This document shows, in pieces, positions 33,653 to 43,193 of a stretch of DNA of 64,000 nt. Every line of letters starts with the position of its first letter. Positions within the stretch are counted from its first letter, which is position 1. A program made the position numbers and the translations under genes. This DNA comes from an uncultured Ureaplasma sp. (lineage in GTDB: Bacteria > Bacillota_I > Bacilli_A > Mycoplasmatales > Mycoplasmoidaceae). The stretch is from assembly GCA_947039515.1 (NCBI GenBank), contig CAMQYY010000001.1:62001-126000 (forward strand), given 5' to 3'. Below the pieces are notes generated by a model. That model was not told the DNA's origin, did not search any database, and was given only the letters and a program-made list of their open reading frames with translations.

Positions 33653-34095
33653 TATTCCTCACTAATAATTATTTCAACTTCTGCTATAACATCTTTATAT
33701 AGATAAAGTTTAACTTTAAATTCTCCGATTCCTAAATCATTAAATTTTTTAAACATATATTTATTAATAACTTTGAAGTTATGTTTTTCATTAATTTCAG
33801 AAATAATATTTTTTGAACTTATTTTATGAAAAGTTAATCCATTATTAGTTTTTAAAGTGAAATAATATTTTTCTCTTTCAAGTTCTAATTTTAATAGCTT
33901 ATTTTCATTTATTTTGCTTTCTTCATCTAAAAATAAAGTTTCAAGATTCTTTTCTAGAGTTTTTAAAGTTCCTTCTGAATGCATAGCCGCTAGTTTTCTT
34001 TTAATTAAGAAATTTTTAGCATAACCATCACTAACTTCTTTTATCTCATTTTTTTTACCAATATTAGGTACATCTGCTAATAAAATAACTTTCAT
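33652..34095 (-). CDS. rplI: 50S ribosomal protein L9
   Basis: Encodes 147 residues. N-terminal signature MKVILLADVPNIGKKNEIKEVSDGYAKNFLIKRKLA fits L9; then the long connecting helix and a C-terminal domain. Preceded by GGAG eight bases before the ATG. Its stop overlaps the dnaB start. A hairpin lies between rpsR and this gene, so rplI-dnaB may have a promoter of its own. Confidence 0.96.
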   Translation of the reverse strand: MKVILLADVPNIGKKNEIKEVSDGYAKNFLIKRKLAAMHSEGTLKTLEKNLETLFLDEESKINENKLLKLELEREKYYFTLKTNNGLTFHKISSKNIISEINEKHNFKVINKYMFKKFNDLGIGEFKVKLYLYKDVIAEVEIIISEE

Positions 34096-34128
34096 AATAC
34101 TCCTTATAATTAAATATATTATATAAAA

Positions 34129-34152
34129 AAAGATAGACTAAATCTATCTTTA
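34129..34152 (-). terminator. hairpin terminator or attenuator between rpsR and rplI
   Basis: Nine-bp stem AAAGATAGA with a six-base loop, followed on the minus strand by seven Ts. A TATAAT-like sequence (ATATAATATA) follows directly and could serve rplI-dnaB. Confidence 0.65.
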
Positions 34153-34157
34153 ATTTA

Positions 34158-34385
34158 TTAATCTCTAACAAATGGCAATAAAGCTACAATTCTAGCTCTT
34201 TTTATCGCTGAAGAAATTCTTCTTTGGTGTTTAGAACAAGCACCTGATATTCTTTTAGGTGTTATTTTACCTAATAAAGTTGTATATTTTTGAATTAAAC
34301 GAATATCTTTATAATCGATATGTTCAACGCCTTTTTTACATAATATACAAACTTTTTTTTTAACTCTTTTATTATAAACTGTCAT
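34158..34385 (-). CDS. rpsR: 30S ribosomal protein S18
   Basis: Encodes 75 residues. Typical S18 motifs YKDIRLIQKYTTLLGKITPKRISG and HQRRISSAIKRARIVALLPFV. The N-terminus has a CILC pair (residues 13-16), which with Cys50 may bind zinc as in some S18 proteins. Follows ssb by 14 bases in the classical rpsF-ssb-rpsR order. Confidence 0.95.
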   Translation of the reverse strand: MTVYNKRVKKKVCILCKKGVEHIDYKDIRLIQKYTTLLGKITPKRISGACSKHQRRISSAIKRARIVALLPFVRD

Positions 34386-34399
34386 TTTCTATATTCTTT

Positions 34400-34825
34400 C
34401 TATTCTAATTCATCTTCTCATTCAAAGTTTGATGTTGAAGTTGCATCTTTTATTTCAGATGTCTTATTGTTATATGATTGATAATTACTATCACTTGCTC
34501 TTTTTTCAGATTTACCATAATTTTTAATTTGGTCAATAACAACTTCCATAATATAAACTTTATTACCTTCTTTATTTAGATAACTTCGTCTAATTAATCG
34601 TCCGTCAATTGCAACAAAACTGCCTTTTTCTAAATTTTTAGAAATATAAACAGCTGTGTTATTTCAAGCAACACATGGGATAAAATAACTTTCTTTTGAA
34701 TTTCTAGCATCATATACTGCTACTGATATTTTAGCTAAGCTAGAACCTGAATTATTATCTCTCGATTCAAATTCTCTAAATTCGGGATCCTGTCCTAAAT
34801 AACCTGTCAAAAAAACTTTATTCAT
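34400..34825 (-). CDS. ssb: single-stranded DNA-binding protein
   Basis: Encodes 141 residues and is not in the ORF track because UGA cuts it. OB-fold motifs: NKVFLTGYLGQDPEFREFE, YFIPCVAWNNTAVYI and GSFVAIDGRLIRRSYLNKEGNKVYIMEVVID. The tail is short and acidic (TSTSNFEWEDELE), which is the usual docking site for replication and repair partners. Lies between rpsF and rpsR, four bases after the rpsF stop. Confidence 0.95.
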
Positions 34826-34828
34826 AAA

Positions 34829-35317
34829 TTATTTATTGCCAGAATTTGAAGAATCTGAATAACTTTTCTTTTCATAAGGTTTATTCATTCTTTCTTCTTT
34901 GTTTTTTAAGTACTCTTCTTTGTTTTTTAAGTACTCTTCTTGTCTTCTTTTAAACTCAATTTGTTTTTGAGCATAAATTTCAGCAGTTTTTTTGCTACGT
35001 GCTACTTTTTTAGGATTAACTGTTGCTCTATATCCATAATCTTTTTCAAGATTAATGATCAAATGTCTTAAAACATTTTTATTTATAGTTGTTAATCTTC
35101 TAAATTCATTAATACCAGCAATATTTTCAGAATTAAAATTTAATTGAAAATAATGTCCCTTAGTATTTTTATTAATTTGATATGCTAATGGATTAAAACC
35201 TAATTTAGTCACTTCAATTTTTGCATTTAAATGTTTAGATAAATCTATACATAAATCGCTCGCTTCTTTTTCATTTAATTTTTCTGAAAGAATAAGCATA
35301 ATTTCATATTTAGCCAT
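34829..35317 (-). CDS. rpsF: 30S ribosomal protein S6 with charged C-terminal extension
   Basis: Encodes 162 residues. Residues 1-95 are standard S6 (MAKYEIMLILSEKLNEKEA and GHYFQLNFNS). About 60 further residues are Lys/Glu/Ser-rich and include a perfect duplication EEYLKNK (a 24-base tandem repeat), then a Ser/Asn end. Extended S6 is frequent in mycoplasmas. First gene of rpsF-ssb-rpsR; pairs with S18 on the ribosome. AAGGAA precedes the ATG. Confidence 0.93.
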   Translation of the reverse strand: MAKYEIMLILSEKLNEKEASDLCIDLSKHLNAKIEVTKLGFNPLAYQINKNTKGHYFQLNFNSENIAGINEFRRLTTINKNVLRHLIINLEKDYGYRATVNPKKVARSKKTAEIYAQKQIEFKRRQEEYLKNKEEYLKNKEERMNKPYEKKSYSDSSNSGNK

Positions 35318-35342
35318 TGTAAATTCCTTGCTTTTGGATAAA

Positions 35343-35354
35343 ACCCAATTGGGT
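35343..35354 (-). promoter_or_regulatory. palindromic hairpin in the rpsF leader, possible S6:S18 control site
   Basis: The 12-base palindrome ACCCAATTGGGT lies 26-37 bases before the rpsF start codon, with a TATAAT on the minus strand at 35380-35375. rpsF operons of many bacteria carry an S6:S18-binding leader hairpin; the position fits, but I cannot match the known CCG bulge with confidence. Confidence 0.35.
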
Positions 35355-35407
35355 AAGTTTGTAGAATTATTTTAATTATACTAACAAATTATATCATATA
35401 AATAAAA

Positions 35408-35437
35408 AAAAATATCAATTATTTAATTGATATTTTT
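35408..35437 (-). terminator. hairpin terminator of the 150-residue unknown gene
   Basis: A 14-bp inverted repeat (AAAAATATCAATTA and its complement) with a two-base centre and a T run, just downstream of the stop at 35462 on the minus strand. Confidence 0.65.
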
Positions 35438-35461
35438 AAAATATAATTATAAAAAATATTA

Positions 35462-35914
35462 TTATTTTTTAGTTTCTTGTTGAACTTTATATTTAGCAAC
35501 TTTAGATGGATCTGGTTCATTTCACATTTTAGATAATTTATTTTTTCATTCAGAAAATTTACCACTAATTTTTTTGTTACTTGCTGAAAAGAAGCTAATA
35601 GCTTTATTAGCTAATTCACCAGCAGCTGATCCATCGTTTCTTTTAGTAACGATAAGTGAAGTCATTTTTCCAAATAAACCTCCACCTTGATTAGCATCTT
35701 GAATTTTTTTATATTCTTCATATAATTTTGGAGCTTCAGCTAATAATTTTTGTTCTTCTGGACTAATTCCTAAAAATAATTTTTCATCAACATATTCAAC
35801 TTTAATAGGTTTACCATTAATAGTAATTGCTTGTTCATTACCTCTAAAAATACCTAATGCTCTCGCATCATTTTCATCAATATAAATTGTATCTGGTCTC
35901 ATTTGTTCTGCCAT
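35462..35914 (-). CDS. conserved-looking protein of unknown function
   Basis: Encodes 150 residues; UGA truncates it in the track. No signal peptide or membrane helix, so cytoplasmic. Starts MAEQMRPDTIYIDENDARALG with GAGG seven bases before the ATG. Contains GKPIKVEYVDEKLFLGISPEEQK and a basic Lys-rich C-terminus (KYKVQQETKK). I do not recognise a family. It is a single-gene unit with its own terminator, divergent from the flavoprotein gene at 36081. Confidence 0.75.
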
Positions 35915-36080
35915 TATTTACCTCATTTTTATCTCTTATAATATATTAATAATATTACAATAAAAAAAGTAAAAAGTAAAATTTTTATTTAAAAAATTAC
36001 TAAAATACAAAGAAATTCAATCTATTTAACGAATAAATGTGTTAAATTATTAAAATAATACAAAAAAAGAGAATTAATTA

Positions 36081-37016
36081 ATGAAAAATAAATTTGATTT
36101 AATCATATTGGGAGCTGGTCCTGTTGGAATTTATACAACTTATATGGCTGCATTGTATGGTCTTAAAACTTTATTAGTAGAAAAAGACGTTAATATTGGT
36201 GGAGAACCTTTTCATAAATATAGTTCAAAAAAAGTTCATAATATTCCAGGCATGGTTAATATCACTGGAAATGATCTAATAAGAAATCTTGAAAAACAAT
36301 TAAATACACAAAAAGAAAATTATGAATTAATAACTAATACAGAAATTATGGATATTAATTTTATTGATGATGAAACATATGAGTTAATTGATAAAAATGA
36401 AAATAAATTTTATACTAAAAATATTATTATAGCGATTGGTAATGGTTTTTATCAACCAAAAATATTTTCTATAGAATCAGATATTGATTACTCAAAATTT
36501 ATTTTCTATTCTATTAATGAAAAGGAAATTAAAAATGATAATGAGAGAATTGTTGTTTTAGGTGGTGGTGATTCTGCTATTGATTGTTTAATGCATTTTA
36601 AAAATAGAAACTTAATTTCAATTCATAGAAGTGAAACTTATAAAGCTAATCCTAAAAATTTGGCTTTATTAAAAGAACTTAATAATATTGAATTTATTGA
36701 AAACCAAGAAATTATTAATATTAGAGAACAAAAAATTATTTTAAATAATGGTAGAGAAATTGAATTTGATAAAATTTTTGTTTTCTATGGAAGTAATTAT
36801 GTTTCTAATTATAGTAATAAACCAAATTGATGAAAATTTTCTAATTCAATAACAACAAATGAATTTAATGAAACTGAAATTAAAAATATTTATGCTGCTG
36901 GTGATGCTGTTTATAAAAAACATCAAAAAAATAATATTATTACAGGAATGAGTACTGGACTAGATATTATTTTTCACATCATTAAAAAGAATAAAAAAAA
37001 AGTATCTATTTGATAG
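36081..37016 (+). CDS. ferredoxin/flavodoxin--NADP reductase-like flavoprotein (YumC type, thioredoxin-reductase fold)
   Basis: Encodes 311 residues. FAD-binding GAGPVGIYTTYMAALYG, NAD(P)-binding GGGDSAIDCLMHF and the second FAD site IYAAGDAV are present. The CxxC pair that defines thioredoxin reductases is absent; where it should lie (before GGGDSAID) the sequence is FYSINEKEIKNDNERIVVL. With GGEPFHKYSSKKVHNIPG it fits the YumC-type ferredoxin/flavodoxin-NADP reductases. It would move electrons between NADPH and a small carrier. Its stop codon lies in the shared terminator with rplL. Confidence 0.8.
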
Positions 37017-37027
37017 ATACTTTTTTT
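36995..37027. terminator. bidirectional hairpin terminator
   Basis: A 15-bp stem (AAAAAAAGTATCTAT with its complement), loop TTG, between the convergent flavoprotein gene and rplL. The flavoprotein stop (37014-37016) is inside it. Confidence 0.8.
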
Positions 37028-37033
37028 AATTAA

Positions 37034-37405
37034 TTATTCAAAATCTATTTTAGCGCCAGCATCTTCGAATTTCTTCTTAATAACTTGAGCTTCTTCTATT
37101 TTTACGTTTTCTTTAACAACAGAAGGTGCATTATCAACTGCTTTTTTAGCTTCCATTAAACCAAGACCTTCATTAATTTCTCTAACGATTTTAATGATAG
37201 CAACTTTATTAGTTCCTGCATCAGTTAATTTAATATTAACTTCAGTAGGTGCATCAGCAGCACTAGCTCCACTAGCAACAGCAGCAACAGGTGCAGCAGC
37301 TGATACTCCAAATTCTGTTTCAATACTTTTGATTAAATCATGAATTTCAATAATAGTCATTTCTTTTAAACAAGTAATGATATCTTCTTTTTTTATTTTA
37401 GCCAT
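37034..37405 (-). CDS. rplL: 50S ribosomal protein L7/L12
   Basis: Encodes 123 residues. N-terminal dimerisation domain ([19 protein letters not shown]), Ala/Val-rich hinge ([17 protein letters not shown]), and the C-terminal factor-binding domain ([29 protein letters not shown]). Second gene after rplJ, 17 bases downstream. Forms the ribosomal stalk that recruits translation factors. Confidence 0.97.
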   Translation of the reverse strand: MAKIKKEDIITCLKEMTIIEIHDLIKSIETEFGVSAAAPVAAVASGASAADAPTEVNIKLTDAGTNKVAIIKIVREINEGLGLMEAKKAVDNAPSVVKENVKIEEAQVIKKKFEDAGAKIDFE

Positions 37406-37422
37406 AATTGGTTTCCTTAATA

Positions 37423-37908
37423 TTATATTTTATTATCTGCAATAGCTTTAAGACCATACATAAATTTTTTAATTGGTGATTCTAAACATGATAGTAGCAT
37501 TGAATATAGTCCATCTCTACTTGGAATATTCGCTAATGCTATAACTTCTTGTTCAGTAATGAACTTATTTTCAAAATATCCACCTTTGATTTTTACAAAG
37601 TTAAATTCTTTTGCAATATCAACAATATTTTTGAAAACAGAAAGTTCATCTTTTAAACCGATAGCAATTGCATTAGGACCTGAAATTTTTTCAAATTCCA
37701 TAATCTTATTATCAATAGCAGCTCTTCTTAAAATATTATTTTTAAGAACAATAGTTTTAGAACCAGAGTCAAAATTCTTTTTTCTAAGGTTTGTCATTGT
37801 AGAAGCTGTTAATCCACGATATTCAAAAATCACAAATGATTTGCAATCTTTCATTAATATAGAAAGATCGGCTACTTGTTTTTGTTTAGCTACAATAATA
37901 TCTTTCAT
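37423..37908 (-). CDS. rplJ: 50S ribosomal protein L10
   Basis: Encodes 161 residues. I start at the ATG at 37908 ([11 protein letters not shown]), because AGGAG stands six bases before it; the track start eight codons upstream is not supported. Motifs [22 protein letters not shown] and NNILRRAAI are typical. It anchors the L7/L12 stalk. In many bacteria L10 represses its own operon through the leader. Confidence 0.95.
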   Translation of the reverse strand: MKDIIVAKQKQVADLSILMKDCKSFVIFEYRGLTASTMTNLRKKNFDSGSKTIVLKNNILRRAAIDNKIMEFEKISGPNAIAIGLKDELSVFKNIVDIAKEFNFVKIKGGYFENKFITEQEVIALANIPSRDGLYSMLLSCLESPIKKFMYGLKAIADNKI

Positions 37909-38070
37909 TATTACTCCTATTTTAACAATCACAAAAACTAATTATATTCTATATATAGAATATAAAATGTAACTCACTTAAAATAAAAATTTTTGATTTA
38001 AAAATAATTACCTAAATAACAAATTAAGCATAAGCAGTTATTTTCTTTGGTGATTGTTATAAACATTATA
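37909..38070 (-). promoter_or_regulatory. rplJ promoter and long leader, possible L10 leader
   Basis: A -10 candidate TATAAT with upstream TG (TATGTATAATG on the minus strand, about 38071-38064) is followed by roughly 155 untranslated bases before rplJ. The leader includes an inverted repeat near 37952-37971 (ATATTCTATATATAGAATAT). Its length and place fit the ribosomal L10 leader family. No structure was computed. Confidence 0.4.
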
Positions 38071-38095
38071 CATAAATTTAAATCTTAATAATAAT

Positions 38096-40258
38096 TTAAT
38101 TAACTATTTCAAATGTAATTTGTGAGGTTATTAAATCGGTGCCGATTAATTTAACTTTAACTTTTTGACCATATACAAATTTTTTATTAGTTTTACTACC
38201 AATAATCATTCCATTGCTTTCATCAAATTTATAAAAGTCATCAGGAATATTTTTGATTAAAACTAATCCTTCTATTGTATTTTCAAGTTCCACATAAAAT
38301 CCAAATGATTTAATTGTTGAAATATTTCCAACAAATTCTTCACCAATTTTCTTACTCATATATTGAGTTGCTTTATAATCATTAACATCTCATTCACACT
38401 TAACAGCATTTTTTTCTGTAATAGTACAACTTTCAGTAAGTTTATTTAATGATTTTTTGAATTTATTTCTTTGTTCATCAGTAAAATTTTCAGGAGTAAA
38501 AAGATACATTCAAAATAAACGATGAACAATTAGATCTGGATATCTCCTAATTGGCGATGTGAAATGAGTATATTTTTTTGAAGCTAAACCGAAGTGACCA
38601 ATATTATTAGTAGAATAAATTGCTTTTTGCATTGATCGTAATAAAAGTTTACTAATCAAATTAATATTTTCATTGTCTTCATTATTTTTTAAAATATTTG
38701 CAAATTTTTTAGGGGTAATATTTTCTGGTAATAAATCATCTCTATGATATTTAATTTTTAAATGTCTTGCTTCAATACTTAAATTTTCTAAATTAACTTT
38801 TTTAGGTGTATCGTGAATTCTATATATAAAAGGAATTTTTAATTCATCAGCTTTAACAGTAACAGCTTCATTAGCAGCTACCATAAAGTTTTCAATCATT
38901 TGTTGAGCTTGTCCTGTTTTTTTAATAATAATATCAATTGGAAAACCTTTATCATCTAAAACAAAAGATTTTTCTTTAATATCAAAACTAATATATCCTT
39001 CATTCTTTTTTTTCTTAGCTAAAATTTTATGTAATTCTCTTGAATCATTCAAAACTTTAATAATATTATCTTCATATTTTTTTTCATTAATGTCATTTTT
39101 AAAATATTCATTTACTTCATCATAACTTAATCTTTTTTTAGGTATTATCTTTGATGGATAAACATTAATATCTTTGAACTCTCCATTTAATCCAACAATA
39201 ATATCAACAGTTAAAGTATTCTTTTCCTCATTAGGATTTAAAGAACAAATATCATTGGAAATCTTATGAGGAAGCATTGGAATTACTCTATCTATTAAAT
39301 AAACAGAAGTTCCTCTTTTAATACTTTCAACATCAATTAAACTATCATATTTAATATAACTACTAACATCAGCAATAGAAACACTTAAAAGAAAGTCATC
39401 TTTATTCTTTTTAACATAGATAGCATCATCTAAGTCTTTAGCTGTTTCTGGATCAATTGTAATAATATCAAGATGAGATAAATCTATTCTACATTTTTCA
39501 TTACCAATTTTTGAATAGTCAATTGTTTTTAAATAATCAAGAGCATCTTGACTAAATTCTGGTTCAATACTATTTTTATAAACATATTTTAAAACATCCA
39601 TTCCAACATCATGAACATGACCAATAATCTTTTTTAAAGTAGCTTGAGCTCTTTTTTTCTCTTGATTAAAATAATTAATTTCAAAAAGAATTTTATGCCC
39701 ATTGATTAAATTATCATCATCTTCTAAATCGATTTCATAATACATTTTTGAATCATCTAGTAAAACACTATGAGTATTTCCTGTTAATTGAAACGTTCCA
39801 ATAAAAATATTTTTATCTCTTTCTATAACTTCTTTAATAACTCCGTGTTGCATTCCATCTTTTTTAGAAAAGAAATCAGTTTTATAAAAACTAACAAGAT
39901 CATTATTCAATGCACCTGCAAGATTAGAAAAATGAACAAAATAAGTTTTATTATCTTCATTAGAAATAATATAACCATCTAAATTTTTATTAAGAGAAAT
40001 TTTTCCATTAATAACTATTGATTTATCAATTTTACCTGTTTTATAACTTAATAATAAATTGCCATTAAAAGTTTCTTTTATTTGTTTTTCACTAATAAGT
40101 TCTTCAGATAATTTAGAAATATAATTCCTATTTATTTTAGGATGTTTTTCATTCATTTTTCTAATTAAAATAAATAATGGTAGTGGCCTGTCATTTTCTT
40201 TTTTCAAAATTTCAATTATTTCATTTTTATAAAAAGATTTATCAAATGCTTGAGCCAT
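38096..40258 (-). CDS. rnr: ribonuclease R
   Basis: Encodes 720 residues; joined across one UGA. Order: N-terminal winged helix/cold-shock regions, RNB catalytic domain with ITIDPETAKDLDDAIYV and VSIADVSSYI, the HFTSPIRRYPDLIVHRLFW block, then a C-terminal S1 domain (VGNISTIKSFGFYVELENTIEGLV). It degrades structured RNA 3' to 5' and in mycoplasmas is thought to be the main 3' exonuclease. secG lies 18 bases upstream in the same order as in many Firmicutes. Confidence 0.95.
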
Positions 40259-40276
40259 ATTATATAACTTCCCTTT

Positions 40277-40507
40277 TTATCCAGCAAAAGCAAAGATTAA
40301 TATTATTACTAATAGAATAATTATCAATAATACCATTGCCATTTGCAGTACCTTGATAAACCCTCTATCTTTTGTTTTCTTAAAGATTTCAAGATCTTGT
40401 CCAGCTAGATTACTTAGACCGGTTGAAGAACCAGCTTTTGAAAGTAAAACACCAATTATTATTGCAATAATTGAAATAATTAAAATAATAACAGCTGCAA
40501 CAAACAT
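40277..40507 (-). CDS. secG: preprotein translocase subunit SecG
   Basis: Encodes 76 residues with two membrane helices: VAAVIILIISIIAIIIGVLLSK and a second C-terminal one (LQMAMVLLIIILLVIILIFAF), separated by the typical SSTGLSNLAGQD loop. Partner of SecYE in export. Adjacent to rnr, a common arrangement that supports the call. Confidence 0.9.
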   Translation of the reverse strand: MFVAAVIILIISIIAIIIGVLLSKAGSSTGLSNLAGQDLEIFKKTKDRGFIKVLQMAMVLLIIILLVIILIFAFAG

Positions 40508-40603
40508 CTTTTTTTCCTTATAAAAAACTATGTTATTAATTATATAATATAAATATTAAAAAAATGTACTATTGGAAATTTTTTATTTTAATGCAGGAAA
40601 AAT

Positions 40604-41206
40604 ATGGCAAAAGCAAATACTTATGAAGAAATTAGAAATTTAATTGATGATAAACTTTTAAATGAAAAAATAATTAAGTCTCTTAAAAATAGCAAATTAT
40701 TATTAATAGCAAATTCATTAATAGTTTCTATAGTTGTTTTAGTAGGAATAATCCTTAGTAGTACTATTATTTCACCAGATACTGCTAAACCGAATGCTCA
40801 ATTAATAATTTATTTCACAATAATATTATTTGGTATTTTAGGTTTTTTCACAGTTTTTTTTACTCATAATTTATTATTCAAAATTAATATTAGAAGAATT
40901 GAAGATGAAATAAATCAAACATTTGTTATGAATGTTCTTGAGATAATTCTTAAAGATTTTAATAAGTTTCAAATTTTAAAAAATACATCAGATTGAGAAA
41001 ATGGTTTAATTTTTCTTACAGATGGAAATATAGTAGTTGAAAATAAGTTAAATACTACTGATCTATTTAATGCAAATACTTGAAAGGCTAGAAAATTTAA
41101 TAATCAAAAAACAAATCAAATAACTTTTTTAAGAGAAACTATTTTAAATATTTTTATGAGAGATTTTTATGAAAATATTGAAAAATCAATTGAGGAAAAT
41201 CAATAA
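40604..41206 (+). CDS. membrane protein of unknown function
   Basis: Encodes 200 residues after joining across a UGA. Two membrane helices (LLLIANSLIVSIVVLVGIILSS and LIIYFTIILFGILGFFTVFFT) with Lys-rich cytoplasmic flanks, then a cytoplasmic C-terminal domain of about 90 residues. No family recognised. Its stop overlaps the coaE start (TAATG), so the two are coupled. Divergent from secG. Confidence 0.8.
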
Positions 41207-41754
41207 TGATAATAGGTATTACAGGATTTAAAAATGTTGGTAAAACAACGTTTTTAAATAAATTAAAATCGATGGGAAAAATAGTTTTTAATATTGATGA
41301 CTTTATCACAGAAATTTATCGATATAATGAAGTTGGTTTTATACTTATTAGAAATAATTTTGGAAAAGAATTTGTTAAAAGTACTCAAGTTAATCGTGAA
41401 AAATTAAATAAATTAGTAGTTGAAGATATTGATGCATTCATAAAACTAAAGAAAATCACTGGTGAATTAATTGTTGATTATATTTTAGATATCAAAAAAA
41501 AATATCCTAATGATAATGTTTTTATCGAACAAGCAACACTGATTAATGATAATGAAGGTTATTATAAAAATCTATATGATAAAGTCATATTTGTTCAAAA
41601 GGAAAATATTATTTTAAATAATAATCATGTTAGTAAATATTTATATATGGACAGAGATAAAGACTTTAAATATGATTATAAATTCACTAATAATAAAACT
41701 ATTGAAGAATTCCAAAAAAAAATAACTCAATTTATAGATGCAAATAATTTTTAA
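41206..41754 (+). CDS. coaE: dephospho-CoA kinase, divergent
   Basis: Encodes 182 residues. P-loop GITGFKNVGKTTFL at the N-terminus, NIDDFITEIY near residue 30 where CoaE has its DAD motif, and VNREKLNKLVVEDIDAFIKL corresponding to the family LDR..L block. This phosphorylates dephospho-CoA, the last step of CoA synthesis. The P-loop differs from the usual GGIGSGKS, so I keep some reserve; another small NMP-kinase-like enzyme is possible. Confidence 0.75.
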   Translation: MIIGITGFKNVGKTTFLNKLKSMGKIVFNIDDFITEIYRYNEVGFILIRNNFGKEFVKSTQVNREKLNKLVVEDIDAFIKLKKITGELIVDYILDIKKKYPNDNVFIEQATLINDNEGYYKNLYDKVIFVQKENIILNNNHVSKYLYMDRDKDFKYDYKFTNNKTIEEFQKKITQFIDANNF

Positions 41755-41760
41755 TTTAAT

Positions 41761-41786
41761 TTGAGAAAAAATATTTGTGTTATAAT
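41761..41786 (+). promoter_or_regulatory. promoter candidate for rplM-rpsI
   Basis: TATAAT at 41781-41786 lies 72 bases before rplM; TTGAGA at 41761-41766 could be a -35, though 14 bases is a short spacer. GAAAGG (41845-41850) is the ribosome site. Confidence 0.45.
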
Positions 41787-41858
41787 AATTTAGTTATTAA
41801 ATATTTTATTAATAAATATTTATCAAAATTATTTTAAATTTTAATGAAAGGTATTTTT

Positions 41859-42308
41859 ATGCAAAAAACAACAATGCTTAAAAAAGAACAAGCTGAAAGT
41901 AATCGTAAATGATATGTTATTGATGCTACTGATATTGTACTTGGAAAATTATCTGTTAAAGTTGCTGATACTTTAAGAGGAAAAAATAAAGCAATTTTCA
42001 CACCAAATGTTGATTGTGGCGATTTTGTTATTGTTATAAATGCTAATAAAGTTAAATTAACTGGTAATAAATTAGATGGTGAATCTTGATTTACTCACTC
42101 ACACTATATGGGTGGTTTAAGAGAACGAACAGGTAGAGAAATGGTTAATAAATATTCTGTTGAATTAATCACTAATGCTGTTAAAAGAATGTTACCTAAA
42201 AACAAACTATCAAGAGCTATCATTACTAAATTGAATGTTTATGAAAATGGTGTTCATAATCATGAATCACAAAAACCAATTGAATTATTAATAGAAGGTA
42301 AAAAATAA
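41859..42308 (+). CDS. rplM: 50S ribosomal protein L13
   Basis: Encodes 149 residues; the track shows only its C-terminal third because of two UGA codons. Motifs: [56 protein letters not shown]. The stop overlaps the rpsI start by one base. Full length for the family. Confidence 0.97.
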
Positions 42309-42700
42309 TGGCACAAATTGAATTAAAAGGACTTGGAAGAAGAAAATCTTCAGTAGCTAAAGTTAAAATGATTCCTGGAACTGGAAAAATATCTATTAAT
42401 AATAAAACACCTCAAGAATATTTTCCTAATTCAATTGTTATCCAAGAAATGGAACAACCTTTAACTATTACTAATTCTAAAAATTCTTATGATATTTTTG
42501 TTAAAGTTTCTGGTGGTGGTTTTACTGGTCAAGCTGGTGCTATTAGATTAGGAATAACAAGAGCTATTATTAGTCAAAATCCTGATTTAAAACCTATATT
42601 AAAAAAAGCTGGTTTAGTTACTAGAGATTCAAGAGTTAAGGAAAGAAAGAAATTTGGTTTATATGGCGCTAGAAGAAGCCCACAATTTACAAAACGTTAA
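42308..42700 (+). CDS. rpsI: 30S ribosomal protein S9
   Basis: Encodes 130 residues. Signature [21 protein letters not shown] at the start and the conserved [18 protein letters not shown] and [23 protein letters not shown] tail, whose last Arg reaches the P-site tRNA. Follows rplM in the usual pair. Confidence 0.97.
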   Translation: MAQIELKGLGRRKSSVAKVKMIPGTGKISINNKTPQEYFPNSIVIQEMEQPLTITNSKNSYDIFVKVSGGGFTGQAGAIRLGITRAIISQNPDLKPILKKAGLVTRDSRVKERKKFGLYGARRSPQFTKR

Positions 42701-42718
42701 TTCTATTATATTTACAAT

Positions 42719-42752
42719 AAAAAAACACTTATTAAAAATTAAGTGTTTTTTT
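42719..42752. terminator. bidirectional hairpin terminator
   Basis: A 13-bp stem (AAAAAAACACTTA with its complement) between convergent rpsI and smpB, with T runs on both strands. Confidence 0.8.
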
Positions 42753-42754
42753 AT

Positions 42755-43189
42755 TTAATAGTTTTTTTGAATGAATCTGATTTCATCCCTTTTTTTAATG
42801 TCTTCTCTTTTATCAAAAATTTTCTTACCTTTAGCTAGACCAATCAAAACTTTTATCTTATTTTTTTTTCAATAAAGTTTAATTGGAATAATAGTTAATG
42901 ATTCTTTTTTCTTATCAAAATCTAATCTAATAATCTCATTTTTGTGTAATAATAATTTCCTATTTCTTAAAGGATCTTTATTTTGAATATTGCCTTCAAA
43001 AAAATTAGCAACATGCATATTCATAATATAAGCCTCTGATTTATTGATCATGATATAGGCTTCATTAATTGAACAATTTGATTTTGAAATGGATTTTACT
43101 TCTGTTCCAAATAATTCAATTCCTGCTTCAAAAGTTTTTAGAATTTCATAATTTCTCTTAGCGTTTTTATTACTTGCAATATTTTTCAT
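42755..43189 (-). CDS. smpB: SsrA (tmRNA)-binding protein
   Basis: Encodes 144 residues. Motifs NKNAKRNYEILKTFEAGIELFGTEVKSI, YIMNMHVANF and RKLLLHKNEI, with the basic C-terminus KGKKIFDKREDIKKRDE that enters the mRNA channel. Brings tmRNA to stalled ribosomes. Joined across one UGA. tmRNA itself is not in the window. Confidence 0.95.
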
Positions 43190-43193
43190 TAAA

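Noticed and set aside
36081-37016. Thioredoxin reductase trxB
   Set aside because: CxxC redox pair is missing; an FNR-like function fits better.
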